DNA from: Lachnospiraceae bacterium | Lineage (GTDB): Bacteria > Bacillota > Clostridia > Lachnospirales > Lachnospiraceae | Direction of reading: 5' to 3' | Length of the DNA stretch: 64,000 bases | Assembly (NCBI GenBank): GCA_900168235.1 | Contig: FUZG01000010.1 | Location: forward strand, 62,001-126,000 | Shown here: positions 17,238 to 27,401 of the stretch, piece after piece | Position numbering within the stretch: the stretch's first letter is position 1 | Layout of the letters: the number at the start of each line of letters is the position of its first letter | Program-made: the position numbers and the translations under genes | Notes under the pieces: model-generated | Seen by the model: only the letters and a program-made list of their open reading frames with translations | The model's database searches: none | What the model was told of the DNA's origin: nothing

Positions 17238-19874
17238 TTAAATGACACGTTTTAATCTTTCTTTTGCCATCTTGAGAAGTCTCTGATAAGCCTCTGGATA
17301 TGTATTTATTAAATCATATAATTCGCAGACATATAAAAATGCCTCAGCATGTGCAATATCATTATCTGTAAGGCTATGTCTTGTGTCCGCAACAGTCACC
17401 AGAACTTCCGGAACTTCTGAAATCAGGCTTACTCTGCTAATTCGAAGAAATAATTCCCAATCTTCCATGGCACGTAGCTGCTCATTAAAACCTTTAGTTT
17501 TTTCTAATATTTTTTTTCGAATCAGCACACACTGTGTAGAAATAAAAAAATGTGTTAAAAGATATGTAAAAATATCGCCGCTCAATTTTTTCTTATCATA
17601 ATTTTCAACCGGTATACGTATCGATCCATATCTATCGGAATTTATCACAAAGTCACAAAAAACCATTCCATAATCCGGACCTTTATACATAAGCTCAGTT
17701 ACAAGTTTTCTCACATGATCTTTATGCCACTCATCATCCGAATCCTGAAATGCAATATAATCCCCCTCTGCGTGCTCGATTCCAACATTTCGAGCATGAC
17801 TGGCTCCTTGATTCCGTTCATATCGAATGTATCTTATTCGGTTGTCTTCTGCCGCCAAACGGTTCATTAATACAGGTGTATTATCAACAGATCCATCATC
17901 AACAACCAGAAGCTCAATATTCCTCCAGGATTGAGAAAGCACACTTCTTACCGCTTTTTCTAATGTTTTCTCCCGATTATATGTTGGCAATATTACGCTG
18001 ACCTTTTTCATTAGATTCGGATAAAATTCACTCATCGGTATGCCCTGCAGTCCGAAGTCGCTTTTGGCAACAATATACATTGACCGATAATCACCGATTT
18101 TTGCCCTGACCGCTAGTTCTCCAAAATACTCAGGAACAATTTTTTGCACATAAAAACCAACTTCTATAAGCCGGTTTACAAAATCCCATTCCGAGTATAA
18201 CCTTCGTGCCGTATATGAACCGGTGTGCTGTATTCTCAAGGCATCTCCAATTTCCCCTGCTTCGACTGTATCAACCAGTCCATGTGTAATTGGAAGAACC
18301 AATACTCCAAGACCATCATTTTTCAAAATACGATACAATTCTTGTATAACATTTCTATCATCTATTTCCCTTTGGAGAACATCGATTCCTAATATCAGAT
18401 CCACCGATTCAGATTTAATCTTTTTTAATCCGTTCGAGTTATCTGTCTGCCACTGGATCAATTCACTTTTCAGTACAGCATCCATTCCCGGATCGTAAAC
18501 CTCTGATACAAGATTAAATCCCTTAAGCGGCTGCCCGTCTTCTGATTTTAACTCCTGTAAAAACAGTCTTAAAAATCGTTCTCCTTCATCTGATCCGCAT
18601 CCCGGACAAACAGTATGCTCATCACTATAATTGTCAGTTACCGCAGAATGATAGTAAAAACCATAATCTCGCTGTCGCTGCCTTTCTTCTCCTTCATAGC
18701 GTATCACGGTATGTTGATGTCCACATACCGGGCAATAAAAGTCTTCTTCATTTATCTTCGACACAGCTATTCCATAATCGTTCAATAGTTTACGATAAAC
18801 TTTTGTTTTATCATAAACCGTTATATATATCAGAAGTTCAAGCGCCACGTCTGATATTTCTCCGGCGTCAATCATCTCTCTTGGACTTTTGTCCGGTTCC
18901 ATATCAGTTGACAATCGGAATAACAGAAATCTTAATTCCTGATATTTTCTGATCAGATCATTTGAAGTTTGACCTTTTTTTATAAAACAATTCTTTCCGA
19001 ATTTCCATTCTGCCAAAGTAATTCTAGAGATTGTATAAAACGCAAGCAATTCACTGTTTTTATTTTTATAATTCTTATACTTTGATGTTAAATATACTGC
19101 TTCTTTATATTTTCCTTCATCAAACAGCTTCCTTATTTCCGGTAAAATTTTATATATTTCATCTAACGCTTTATGATTTTCTTCTTTCTGTTTCTTATGC
19201 TCTTCTGTTTCATCATATCGAAAGTACTCAGAATATGTTTCACAAAATATTTTTCTGTTTTTATCATAACTATCCAGATTAAGGATACCATTATCATGAA
19301 GGCACCATGGATGCTCCTGATAAGGAACCACTGCTTTTAAGCCCGCTTTCATAAATTCCATTCCCTGCGAAATGTCATAAAAATCCCAACCATCAAATAC
19401 ATCCTCTCGCCATGGTATATCACGATTTGTAATGATCATAAGACCGTCCACGGCCCAAACATAATTGATAGCTTTCTCCTGAAATGGCCGATACATAAAC
19501 ATTCGATAACCTGAACACTCCATGACTGATCCGGTATTCCATTCAGAAAAACACATTGCATCTGCCGGCAGATCACTGCTTCCGGAAACACCTATCATTC
19601 CAATCTCTTTATCTGCTGAAAAAACACTCAGAAAATCTGAAATCAAATCTCGATTCAGGATAAATACGTCCTGATGGATATAAATCTTGTATTTTGCATC
19701 AGAAGAACGCATTCCGATATTATAGCCGGAACACATACTTACTGCCCCATTGACCGGTATGATATCTATTGACATTCCATCCGGTATTTTTAAGGCATTT
19801 ATATAAAAAATACATTCCCTTAGATACTGCTCATCATTACTGCAAATAATAAAAGCTATTTTATCTTTATCCAT
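17238..19874 (-). CDS. Three-domain glycosyltransferase (GT2_5 + methyltransferase-like + GT2)
   Basis: 878 aa. Residues 1-220 are a Glyco_tranf_2_5-type GT-A domain (KIAFIICSNDEQYLREC, YIHQDVFILN, GLMIITNRDIPWREDVFDGWDFYDISQ, HPWCLHD). A helical stretch is followed near 385 by a two-CxxC zinc-ribbon-like pair (CPVCGHQH and CPGCGSDEGE) and a methyltransferase-like region (SVDLILGIDVLQREIDD) whose Gly-rich SAM motif is degenerate. The last 250 residues are a canonical GT2 domain (VSVILPTYNREKTLEKAV, ELLVVDDGS, FQDSDDEW). The architecture equals that of the gene at 29267, but here both glycosyltransferase domains keep their acidic motifs. It is the last gene of its operon and probably adds two sugars to a flagellar or surface glycan. 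Confidence 0.85.
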   Translation of the reverse strand: MDKDKIAFIICSNDEQYLRECIFYINALKIPDGMSIDIIPVNGAVSMCSGYNIGMRSSDAKYKIYIHQDVFILNRDLISDFLSVFSADKEIGMIGVSGSSDLPADAMCFSEWNTGSVMECSGYRMFMYRPFQEKAINYVWAVDGLMIITNRDIPWREDVFDGWDFYDISQGMEFMKAGLKAVVPYQEHPWCLHDNGILNLDSYDKNRKIFCETYSEYFRYDETEEHKKQKEENHKALDEIYKILPEIRKLFDEGKYKEAVYLTSKYKNYKNKNSELLAFYTISRITLAEWKFGKNCFIKKGQTSNDLIRKYQELRFLLFRLSTDMEPDKSPREMIDAGEISDVALELLIYITVYDKTKVYRKLLNDYGIAVSKINEEDFYCPVCGHQHTVIRYEGEERQRQRDYGFYYHSAVTDNYSDEHTVCPGCGSDEGERFLRLFLQELKSEDGQPLKGFNLVSEVYDPGMDAVLKSELIQWQTDNSNGLKKIKSESVDLILGIDVLQREIDDRNVIQELYRILKNDGLGVLVLPITHGLVDTVEAGEIGDALRIQHTGSYTARRLYSEWDFVNRLIEVGFYVQKIVPEYFGELAVRAKIGDYRSMYIVAKSDFGLQGIPMSEFYPNLMKKVSVILPTYNREKTLEKAVRSVLSQSWRNIELLVVDDGSVDNTPVLMNRLAAEDNRIRYIRYERNQGASHARNVGIEHAEGDYIAFQDSDDEWHKDHVRKLVTELMYKGPDYGMVFCDFVINSDRYGSIRIPVENYDKKKLSGDIFTYLLTHFFISTQCVLIRKKILEKTKGFNEQLRAMEDWELFLRISRVSLISEVPEVLVTVADTRHSLTDNDIAHAEAFLYVCELYDLINTYPEAYQRLLKMAKERLKRVI

Positions 19875-19885
19875 AAGATTAAAAT

Positions 19886-20995
19886 CTATATTATGTGCCT
19901 GTCTGCAATAAATAACATCCTCTCCATAACCTTATTTTTCTCTGTTACAGCGTGAATAATTCCGGATAATACAGCTTCCGCCGAATACTTCCCATCTTGA
20001 ATATACCCCCACAACTTTTCTTCTAAATCAGCTTCCATATTAAACTCTATCCGTCTTAAAATAAACTTTAATTCAAGCCATTTTTCACGTAAATCATCAA
20101 ATGTCATATTATCCGTCCAAAATAATGTATGTGCTTGTCGTTTCTCCATCTCATCTATTTGATAACATGTCATCAGCATTACAAGATTATTGTTTTCAAG
20201 AACAGCCTGCCCTATTTCCCTGAGTTCAGACTGTACCTGGAATTTCTGCCCCTTCTCCAACAACATTTTTGCCCTTTCCTCAAAAAAGGTACACATATTA
20301 AATAACTCTCTTCTACTATCAGAAACTGTCAATTTATCATCGTAGTAATACCCATATTCCTTACAAAATATCTTCCTATACTTGTCATACTGAATCAACT
20401 TACTAGCCCCGCAATCATGAATACACCACGGTTCTTTCTGGTGCGGTACTACCAGCCTGTATCCTCTCCTTCTAATCTCAATAGACTGTGAGATATCGTA
20501 AAAATCCCATGCATCAAATATGTCTTCCCTCCACGGAATATCAACCACAGTTACTATGATCATTCCGTCTATAGCCTCTGCATCATGCATTCCTTTTTCG
20601 AATTTGTCCACAAGTTTTATCATTCTTACTGCATTCGATGAATAACACGCACCAATATCCCAATGATCAAATGCCGACGCATTCTCCGGAATATGTTTAC
20701 ATCCAATAAGACCCATAGCTCCTATTTGGGAATCTGAGTTAAAAATAACGAGGCAATCCATTAAAAATCTTTTTCGCACAATAAATACATCCTGATGCAG
20801 GTAGACTTTATACTTTGCATCAGTCGATTTCATAGCTGCATTATATCCTGCGGCCATACTCTCAGCTTCATTAATTGTTATAATTTCAATTTCAAAATTA
20901 ACAGGAACCTCTAACGATTTTATGTAGAATAAACACTCATCCAATAGTCTTCTGTCTGTATAACAAATAATAAATGCAAATTTATTATCATTCAT
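19886..20995 (-). CDS. Glyco_tranf_2_5-type glycosyltransferase
   Basis: 369 aa. It is a stand-alone version of the N-terminal domain of its neighbours: KFAFIICYTDRRLLDECLFYI, YKVYLHQDVFIVRKR, DGMIIVTVVDIPWREDIFDAWDFYDISQ and EPWCIHD are all kept, so the HQD acidic site looks intact. The C-terminal 130 residues are helical and correspond to the spacer after the same domain in the 878- and 926-aa proteins. It ends 12 bp before the next gene in the operon. It probably arose by duplication and loss of the downstream domains. Donor sugar unknown. Confidence 0.82.
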   Translation of the reverse strand: MNDNKFAFIICYTDRRLLDECLFYIKSLEVPVNFEIEIITINEAESMAAGYNAAMKSTDAKYKVYLHQDVFIVRKRFLMDCLVIFNSDSQIGAMGLIGCKHIPENASAFDHWDIGACYSSNAVRMIKLVDKFEKGMHDAEAIDGMIIVTVVDIPWREDIFDAWDFYDISQSIEIRRRGYRLVVPHQKEPWCIHDCGASKLIQYDKYRKIFCKEYGYYYDDKLTVSDSRRELFNMCTFFEERAKMLLEKGQKFQVQSELREIGQAVLENNNLVMLMTCYQIDEMEKRQAHTLFWTDNMTFDDLREKWLELKFILRRIEFNMEADLEEKLWGYIQDGKYSAEAVLSGIIHAVTEKNKVMERMLFIADRHII

Positions 20996-21080
20996 ATTCC
21001 TTGGTCAAATTCTCCTGTCACATATAAATCGAATGCTTTTTTCTTCGTACTATACTGATATAAAACGTATTATCGTATAT

Positions 21081-22706
21081 TTAGTCCAATTTTTTAGCCT
21101 GAACCAAATACTGATATGCATTAAATTGCCATTCTTCCGCTGTCTCAGACCTGTCAATCAACCTCTGAAACCATATCCAATCATCTTCCTCGATAAATTT
21201 ATCTGTTACTGCCTTCTGTAAAACTGAACACTTTACTTCTTCTATGCTATATCCACACTCATCAAACATTTCATATATATTACTCATCGTCCAATTATGT
21301 AAATGCGTATAATCCCTAATCCCCGCCCGTTCAAACGGAAAATAGCCTTTTAGCAAAGGAATAATAACACTGTAGTGCATAATATTGGGGATACTGGCGA
21401 TTACTTTTCCGTTCTTTTTTAATACTGCTCTGCAATTACGCATAATTCCATATGGATCGACCAAGTGCTCTATTACATCACCAAAAATAATGTAATCAAA
21501 ACTCTTTTCCATCTCGTTCCATTCAATTTCTTCTATATTTCCAAGTTCTATATCACATATATTTGCTCCTAACGAAGCCGGTCGTTCCATCAACTCTATC
21601 CCATGCACACTGACATTCGGATATAAATACTGGATACGTATCAAAGTTGATCCCATTCCACATCCACATTCCAACACAGAAAACTCGTCATTATGATCAG
21701 GGTGATCCTTTTCTATAAAATCGATCAAATCCTTCCTTGGATTTCCGTAATACGATACATTAAACCCCCATTTTTCATTCAGTTTACCGTTATTAAGCTT
21801 GCATAGATCCATATAACTTTGATTATTTGTCGTCGTACTAAATCCTTTTCCTCCATAATGTACGATCAGACAATTATGACAAAGTATATTCTTGTATCCA
21901 TTTTCTATGATTCTTAAACTGTAATCATTGTCCTCATAATTACCGGGAGAAAACCGCTCGTCAAGATAACCTACCTTTTTCCACACATCATTTCTGATAA
22001 GAAATGCAAAACCAACAAGCCATACTTTTTTTTCATAACCTGAAGGATCCGGAATATTATTTCTAAGAGCATGATCGATACACTGTTCTAACGTATCCAT
22101 ACCTGGTTCCTTCTGTCCATTTGGCACGTGACTTCCCATAGCCCCTACTGCTCCAACCGATGTATCACTGTATAGCGCCATTCTGAGACAATACAAAGAA
22201 TTTGGCAGCATTACGGTATCATTATTTAATAAGAAAATATCATTTCCTTCAGAAGCTGCCCTTATTCCTTGATTGCACCCTGCTGGAAAGCCCAAATTTT
22301 CTTCATTCAGGATCAACTTTATATCTGACTGCTCCTGAAGCCAAGCTACAACTTCCGGTCCTGAAGCATTATCAACCACTATGATCTCATAACTTCCGGG
22401 GCAACAGGTTATTCGGATGCTTTCTATGCATTTTTTTGTATATTCTAAGTTGCGAAAACTCAAAATGACAAATGAAGACTGTGCTACTGAGATTTTTCCG
22501 CTTTTCTTTATTTCATCTATCATCATGCGTATATTCTTAACTTTGTCAGGATCATTTTCGTAGAACATCGCGTTTTCGAGCGAAAGATATGCCTGATTCA
22601 AATTTATATCCACATAATAATCCGCAAGTTTTAGATAATTATCCGCATCCTCTATGTTTTCAGAAATTGATTTAAAAATTGCTTTTGACATATCCCTATT
22701 CTCCAT
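21081..22706 (-). CDS. Fused GT2 glycosyltransferase and SAM methyltransferase
   Basis: 541 aa, AAAGGA ribosome site. A short helical lead-in (about 75 aa) precedes a GT2 domain: SFVILSFRNLEYTKKCIESI, YEIIVVDNASG, NEENLGFPAGCNQGI, IFLLNNDTVM and the late ERFSPGNYEDNDYSLRI, the rhamnosyltransferase-like subgroup. From about residue 345 a complete SAM methyltransferase follows: VLECGCGMGSTLIRI (motif I), HGIELMERPASLGA and FDYIIFGDVIEHLVDPYGI. Unlike the methyltransferase regions of the 878- and 926-aa proteins, motif I is intact here. The fusion suggests that one sugar is added and then methylated. Confidence 0.88.
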   Translation of the reverse strand: MENRDMSKAIFKSISENIEDADNYLKLADYYVDINLNQAYLSLENAMFYENDPDKVKNIRMMIDEIKKSGKISVAQSSFVILSFRNLEYTKKCIESIRITCCPGSYEIIVVDNASGPEVVAWLQEQSDIKLILNEENLGFPAGCNQGIRAASEGNDIFLLNNDTVMLPNSLYCLRMALYSDTSVGAVGAMGSHVPNGQKEPGMDTLEQCIDHALRNNIPDPSGYEKKVWLVGFAFLIRNDVWKKVGYLDERFSPGNYEDNDYSLRIIENGYKNILCHNCLIVHYGGKGFSTTTNNQSYMDLCKLNNGKLNEKWGFNVSYYGNPRKDLIDFIEKDHPDHNDEFSVLECGCGMGSTLIRIQYLYPNVSVHGIELMERPASLGANICDIELGNIEEIEWNEMEKSFDYIIFGDVIEHLVDPYGIMRNCRAVLKKNGKVIASIPNIMHYSVIIPLLKGYFPFERAGIRDYTHLHNWTMSNIYEMFDECGYSIEEVKCSVLQKAVTDKFIEEDDWIWFQRLIDRSETAEEWQFNAYQYLVQAKKLD

Positions 22707-22747
22707 GATTCCTTTACAGATTCCTTTTCAAATAGATTCAAATATTT

Positions 22748-24697
22748 TCAATTTATAATATTTGACAACAATACAATTTTATCCGTTTCAACGCCAATAT
22801 CTTTCAATCCCCTCTCTAGTTCTCTCTCATCAATCGTATCTGTAATCAATATCTCACAGTCCTTGTCCCACTCAATTCCCCTGCACTCATCCAAGGATAT
22901 AAACGGTATCTCCCATATATATCGATAAAAAGATCTCATTTCATCATAAAAATCTATTATAAAAGGTATCTCTATACCGCCTCTCCTCAAATCACTTACG
23001 GACATCTTCATTTCTGTTGAACACCTTCCGCAAACGACAACACAAATATTTCTATTCCTAAAATATTCCGAAATATCTCTCCCGGATTGCAGCATCTGCT
23101 TCCAATGTCCAAATAAACCTTGCCTTCTATCAGCAACGCCTTTCATGTTTTCATAATTATTCGTAATGAACTCGATACTCTTCGTTTTAACTTCGTTCCA
23201 AAAATAATCTACATCCGGTGTTCTTGATGCATAATTTTTATTAATATGTTTGCATCTATAGCAGCATTCCCGTTCAGAAAGCATTCTTATGTCTTCCGAA
23301 AACTCTTTTACATCATCATCTTTTTGGTATGCGTTTAATCTACTAACTAACATCGGGCTTATTATTCCATCACATTCTTCCACGTCCGGCACAAATTCTC
23401 TTTGCTTATTTACAGGACAGCACTCTCTGCATCTGCCACATTTAACACACTTATCATCATAAATAAACGGATATCGAAATCCCCGATCATCAGCAATCAT
23501 TTCAATCGCATTTTCGGGACAAACTTCCACACATCGACTGCACCCATAACACTCCTTCATATCCTCTATAATCCTGAAACCTTCTAGCAATTTCATTAGA
23601 TTTATTTCATATTTACTTTCCGATAATTCTTTTTCCCAGGTAATTTGCGCCTGCTTCCTCATATCATTCAATCGATCATAATTTTGAACAACAAATGATA
23701 TTATCTTTGTAAGTTCTTCCTGATCTTCTGATTTAAATACGATTGCATTTTTTCCATTCTCCAAAAACTGACAGATCCCTGCACGATCGGAACAGATCAG
23801 AATCTTTCCCTTCATCATTGCCTCTCCTGCAACAATGGAAAAAGATTCATATCTTGACGGAACCACAACCACATCGACCTTATCATATAGCTCAAACAAT
23901 TCTTTTCTCGGAACATTATCCATGATTTGAACATTACCAAAGGCTTCCGAAATATTCATTAAAGCTTGTAAAATTATTGGATTTGCACCCGCTAATTCAC
24001 CGCAAAATATAAATTCACTTTGTTTTCTTATTTCTTCCGTAAGCTGAAGTATAGCTGCTGCCAATACATCCTGTCCCTTTACTGCCGGAGAAAAATAACC
24101 TACCTGAAGGAATCTGATTTTTTCATAGGAACGCAAAGATGTATTTATTATTCCAGCCTTACCTCTAATACATAACGGAAACGTATCAATCTTTCTATTA
24201 AAATAACGCTCTGCTGTTCTGCTTACCAGATCACTGACACCAAAAATACGTAACGAAGGTACACTGGGAATCCTGCTTGTCAAATCATATAAAAAGTTAC
24301 TCTCATTCTCATGAATCCACCAAAAAACACGATTTGTTTCAAGCGCTAAAGTACAAACAGCTTCTCCATTAACCAACGTGTTAAATATAACTGTATCAAA
24401 AACCTTCCCAATTTCTTTTATCCAATTAAAATCAAGATAATACTTCTCATAACAAAAAACCGTACATCCTTCCATTAAAAAAGACTCTTCTAATGGTCCT
24501 CTAAGCGAAGTTAAGACATACACTTCATATCCATTCCTTAAAAGCATAATTGCCATATCCAACAATGCCACCGGAGCCCCGGTTCTTGACATCTGATGTG
24601 AAATAAGCAATATTTTTTTTCCAGAATCAACATTTCTAACTTGTGTTGTTTCTAAAACTTCTATCCGCTCATTTAGAAGTGTCTCGAACTTTTTCAT
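22748..24697 (-). CDS. GT4 glycosyltransferase fused to a two-cluster ferredoxin module
   Basis: 649 aa. Residues about 25-370 are a GT4 enzyme (ILLISHQMSRTGAPVALLDMA; VVVVPSRYESFSIVAGEAMM with the E-x7-E motif). From about residue 380 come two 4Fe-4S motifs, CYGCSRCVEVCP and CVKCGRCRECCP, closely similar in spacing and linker to those of the FrhB-like protein encoded at 25771. The last 200 residues are unassigned but contain ERECCYRCKH and VVVCGRCSTEM, perhaps another metal site. I know of no common glycosyltransferase with such a tail. It sits 25 bp after a pyruvyltransferase gene. The ferredoxin part may have been copied from the FrhB-like gene, or it may dock a redox enzyme to the glycan machinery. 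Confidence 0.82.
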   Translation of the reverse strand: MKKFETLLNERIEVLETTQVRNVDSGKKILLISHQMSRTGAPVALLDMAIMLLRNGYEVYVLTSLRGPLEESFLMEGCTVFCYEKYYLDFNWIKEIGKVFDTVIFNTLVNGEAVCTLALETNRVFWWIHENESNFLYDLTSRIPSVPSLRIFGVSDLVSRTAERYFNRKIDTFPLCIRGKAGIINTSLRSYEKIRFLQVGYFSPAVKGQDVLAAAILQLTEEIRKQSEFIFCGELAGANPIILQALMNISEAFGNVQIMDNVPRKELFELYDKVDVVVVPSRYESFSIVAGEAMMKGKILICSDRAGICQFLENGKNAIVFKSEDQEELTKIISFVVQNYDRLNDMRKQAQITWEKELSESKYEINLMKLLEGFRIIEDMKECYGCSRCVEVCPENAIEMIADDRGFRYPFIYDDKCVKCGRCRECCPVNKQREFVPDVEECDGIISPMLVSRLNAYQKDDDVKEFSEDIRMLSERECCYRCKHINKNYASRTPDVDYFWNEVKTKSIEFITNNYENMKGVADRRQGLFGHWKQMLQSGRDISEYFRNRNICVVVCGRCSTEMKMSVSDLRRGGIEIPFIIDFYDEMRSFYRYIWEIPFISLDECRGIEWDKDCEILITDTIDERELERGLKDIGVETDKIVLLSNIIN

Positions 24698-24721
24698 TTC
24701 TAGATATCCCCTGTCATTTAT

Positions 24722-25768
24722 TTACTTTTTCCGTTTTGCTTTCTCCAAAACACCAGTCAAATAATCGAACGATTTCTTTCGCTCCCGTTCCAACACCAGC
24801 TCTGCCTCGGTATAATCAATTTCGAATTTGACCTGTTCCGGATACATTACATTGTTTAAATTTCTATCCTCGAGGTGAAATTGATTCAATGCTCCTGTAA
24901 TACGAGATGAAACTGACTGATTTGAACAGTACTGATAAAAAGGCTTTCTAAAAACTATCGAATACATCATGCCATGAAACGAATCCGTTAAAACCATTTT
25001 TGCATTACGCACCAGTTGTATCCAGTCCGTAACTTCTATAGATTTCATCATAATAGAACCTTCTAAAAGGTATTCTTCAGGATAATTTAAAAGAAAAGCA
25101 ATAATTGGCAGATTATAATACATCGAGAGCATATTTGCCTTATCTATCAGTCCCATTTTGGGCTGATATGAAAATACAAAAATATAGTCATCCATCTTGA
25201 CATCGTCTAACTGCAGCTTATTGACATAATCCTTGTCTGATAAGAGCAAAGAAGGATCTACCGACGTAACTATCATCCTGTCATTTGGAACAATCGAACT
25301 CACAAAATCATAGTGTATACTTTCTCTTATCGAAACTGATTGTATATTCATAAGATTGTCTTTATACCAATTTTGTATATTCCGGTCTTTTAAAGCATCA
25401 AGCCCTAATGCTATACTCGCACTATATGATGCGCGGTACACTGAATCATCTGTGAAATCCAAAAAATATGCCGTATCTCCGCGAGTTATTCCCGGATTCC
25501 AGACTTGATCCGATCCTGCTATTATCAGATCATACTTCTGATATTCAATCTGTTTTTTATCTGTATACTCATCTGTGAGATTCAAATAATTCTGACTAAA
25601 TAAACGAAACTCTTCCGTCTGAAACTTCTTAAGCTGCATGTAAGGTGAATCATAATTAATCACCTCTACTTCTGCTCCCAAAGAACTAATTGCTTCCTTT
25701 AATGCGAATGCCTGCAGGACAGCACCGTAATTATACGCATTCTGAAACGTAAGAATTCCTACGCGCAT
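24722..25768 (-). CDS. Polysaccharide pyruvyl transferase family protein
   Basis: 348 aa. It begins MRVGILTFQNAYNYGAVLQAFAL, the standard start of polysaccharide pyruvyl transferases (PF04230, WcaK/CsaB family). DLIIAGSDQVWNPG, a VDPSLLLSDKDYV segment and AKMVLTDSFHGMMYSIVFRKPF complete the family pattern. These enzymes add a pyruvate ketal from PEP to a sugar. It is placed directly downstream of the FrhB-like gene; a pyruvyltransferase paired with an FrhB-like ferredoxin protein is common in Clostridia and Bacteroidetes polysaccharide loci, though the pair's chemistry is unsettled. Confidence 0.9.
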   Translation of the reverse strand: MRVGILTFQNAYNYGAVLQAFALKEAISSLGAEVEVINYDSPYMQLKKFQTEEFRLFSQNYLNLTDEYTDKKQIEYQKYDLIIAGSDQVWNPGITRGDTAYFLDFTDDSVYRASYSASIALGLDALKDRNIQNWYKDNLMNIQSVSIRESIHYDFVSSIVPNDRMIVTSVDPSLLLSDKDYVNKLQLDDVKMDDYIFVFSYQPKMGLIDKANMLSMYYNLPIIAFLLNYPEEYLLEGSIMMKSIEVTDWIQLVRNAKMVLTDSFHGMMYSIVFRKPFYQYCSNQSVSSRITGALNQFHLEDRNLNNVMYPEQVKFEIDYTEAELVLERERKKSFDYLTGVLEKAKRKK

Positions 25769-25770
25769 TT

Positions 25771-27276
25771 TTATATTCCCCCTTGAAGGACAAAACTGAT
25801 TGGTATCATTTTTTTGAATGGAATTTTATTTCTGTATAATTTTCGCTGGATATCAACCATATTTGTTTCGTCTGTAAGAAAAGCTATTGCATCTCCCTTT
25901 AGTATTTGCGATTTTGCCTCCTCAAAAGAAACAATTGAAAGATCGAATACTTTCGTTGCTTCGGGATATTCTTCAAAGATATCTACAAAACCAATCACCT
26001 GAACTTCTGAATCTCTTATAGATTCCCATACTGTTTCAGTTTCTTTACCAACTCTTCCAAAAATTATTACTTTTCTAATTTCATTGTTTAATAAAAACTG
26101 CACTACCTCTTCTTTTCCATCATGTATTACCGTTATTCTGTCACTCTCCAATTGTTTTCTCATCTGACTGTATACATAATTACGAATCAAAAAACGAATA
26201 TCCTGTTTTTGTTCATTATTCCAAAATAACTCCGTTTCTCTCGGTTTAAGAGTAGGAAATGCCAAATTCCACTGGAAACTTTTACTTTTTTCTGATTCCC
26301 AAATTTCAATCTGTTCTTCATTCTTTAATAGATAGTTAACTGCTTTTTCCGAACGAATCATTACCAGTGAAATTCCTGTATCATCTTTTTCCATTTCAGG
26401 CAATAATTTTTCCACTCCCCAATAATCCCCTATAGTGATATCTGACCTGCGAATGACCGTTGCATATCTGCACTTGTAGCAGCTCTCCCTCAGTGCTAAA
26501 TTACTTGAAAAAATTGAAGTGTACACTTGGGATGAATACAGCTTTCCATCGATTACATAAGATTCTGCTTGTTGTCTCCATCCCCAGTTTTTTTTATCGC
26601 GAAAAACAAATGTTGTCGGTTCTCCATTTGTTTTCCTGATATAATCCAGGTACTTTCTATATACCAATGGCGAAGGAACTCCATGGCAAATTAGATCGCA
26701 CGTAAGAAGTTTATTTTGGTCAATTTTTTTTGAATCCAGATAGCTGAGCAATCCATCTACTCCGCACGGTGTTCCGCTAAAAAGCACTGTTCGTCCAGCT
26801 TTAAGATCTTTCTCAATCTCCGTATATGTGTTGCCAAGATCTGCCTGAACATACTTAGAGCCTTTTAGTTTTTCCAGTTCCTGAACATCTGTAACACGTA
26901 AATATTGAACTTTCAGTTTTTCCGAAACCGCAGCTCCATAAACCACTCCATCCTCTGACAGAATATTTTCCGCAAGAATCGTAAACGCTCCTCCAGACTG
27001 ACTTTTCATTCTTTTTTCTATATCCTTAATCCTAACCGCATAAAAAATTGGTTCTGTTCCGGATGTCGTACGATTCAAAGGACAAGTATCTTTACATTTC
27101 CCACAATAAACACACATATCAACATTGACCTTGGGATACAAAAACCCCTTCTCATTTTCTTCCATTTTAATGGCACTAACCGGACAAATATCCCGACAAG
27201 CTCCGCATCCACTACACCTGTCCGGCTCCTGATTGATCTGTATTGCGGTTTTGCTATTTTTTCCCGTTTGTTTCAT
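25771..27276 (-). CDS. Coenzyme F420 hydrogenase/dehydrogenase beta-subunit (FrhB)-like Fe-S protein
   Basis: About 501 aa from the ATG at 27276, which has GGGGTG four bases upstream; an in-frame ATG at 27288 lacks a site. N-terminal ferredoxin motifs CSGCGACRDICP and CVYCGKCKDTCP are followed by the FrhB core: MKSQSGGAFTILAENIL, VLFSGTPCGVDGLLSYL, CDLICHGVPSPLVYRKYLDYI and SDITIGDYWGVEKL. FrhB proteins bind FAD and Fe-S clusters; in glycan loci they are thought to reduce a sugar or lipid intermediate, with ferredoxin rather than F420 likely in Clostridia. The C-terminal 110 residues hold a Rossmann-like KVIIFGRVGKET segment. It is the first gene of an operon read from a sigma-28-like promoter. 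Confidence 0.85.
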   Translation of the reverse strand: MKQTGKNSKTAIQINQEPDRCSGCGACRDICPVSAIKMEENEKGFLYPKVNVDMCVYCGKCKDTCPLNRTTSGTEPIFYAVRIKDIEKRMKSQSGGAFTILAENILSEDGVVYGAAVSEKLKVQYLRVTDVQELEKLKGSKYVQADLGNTYTEIEKDLKAGRTVLFSGTPCGVDGLLSYLDSKKIDQNKLLTCDLICHGVPSPLVYRKYLDYIRKTNGEPTTFVFRDKKNWGWRQQAESYVIDGKLYSSQVYTSIFSSNLALRESCYKCRYATVIRRSDITIGDYWGVEKLLPEMEKDDTGISLVMIRSEKAVNYLLKNEEQIEIWESEKSKSFQWNLAFPTLKPRETELFWNNEQKQDIRFLIRNYVYSQMRKQLESDRITVIHDGKEEVVQFLLNNEIRKVIIFGRVGKETETVWESIRDSEVQVIGFVDIFEEYPEATKVFDLSIVSFEEAKSQILKGDAIAFLTDETNMVDIQRKLYRNKIPFKKMIPISFVLQGGI

Positions 27277-27323
27277 TACACACCCCATATTTAATTAAGA
27301 CACACGATAAAGACTCAAAATAT

Positions 27324-27350
27324 TTATCGGACACAGGTACTAAAAATTGA
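27324..27350 (-). promoter_or_regulatory. Candidate sigma-28 promoter of the FrhB/pyruvyltransferase/GT operon
   Basis: On the minus strand TCAA-N15-TCCGATAA (-35 at 27347-27350, -10 at 27324-27331), the same layout as at 37867-37893. The -10 lies about 48 bp before the chosen start, and the -35 directly abuts the T tract of the upstream terminator. Confidence 0.65.
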
Positions 27351-27382
27351 ACACAAAAAGGGGATGTTTCTTTGCATCCCCT
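27351..27382 (-). terminator. Terminator of the first glycosyltransferase operon
   Basis: An 8-bp stem AGGGGATG (27359-27366) / CATCCCCT (27375-27382) is followed on the minus strand by TTTTTGTG. It lies 19 bp after the stop codon at 27402. Confidence 0.85.
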
Positions 27383-27401
27383 AAATTCAATAACCATAAT
27401 A

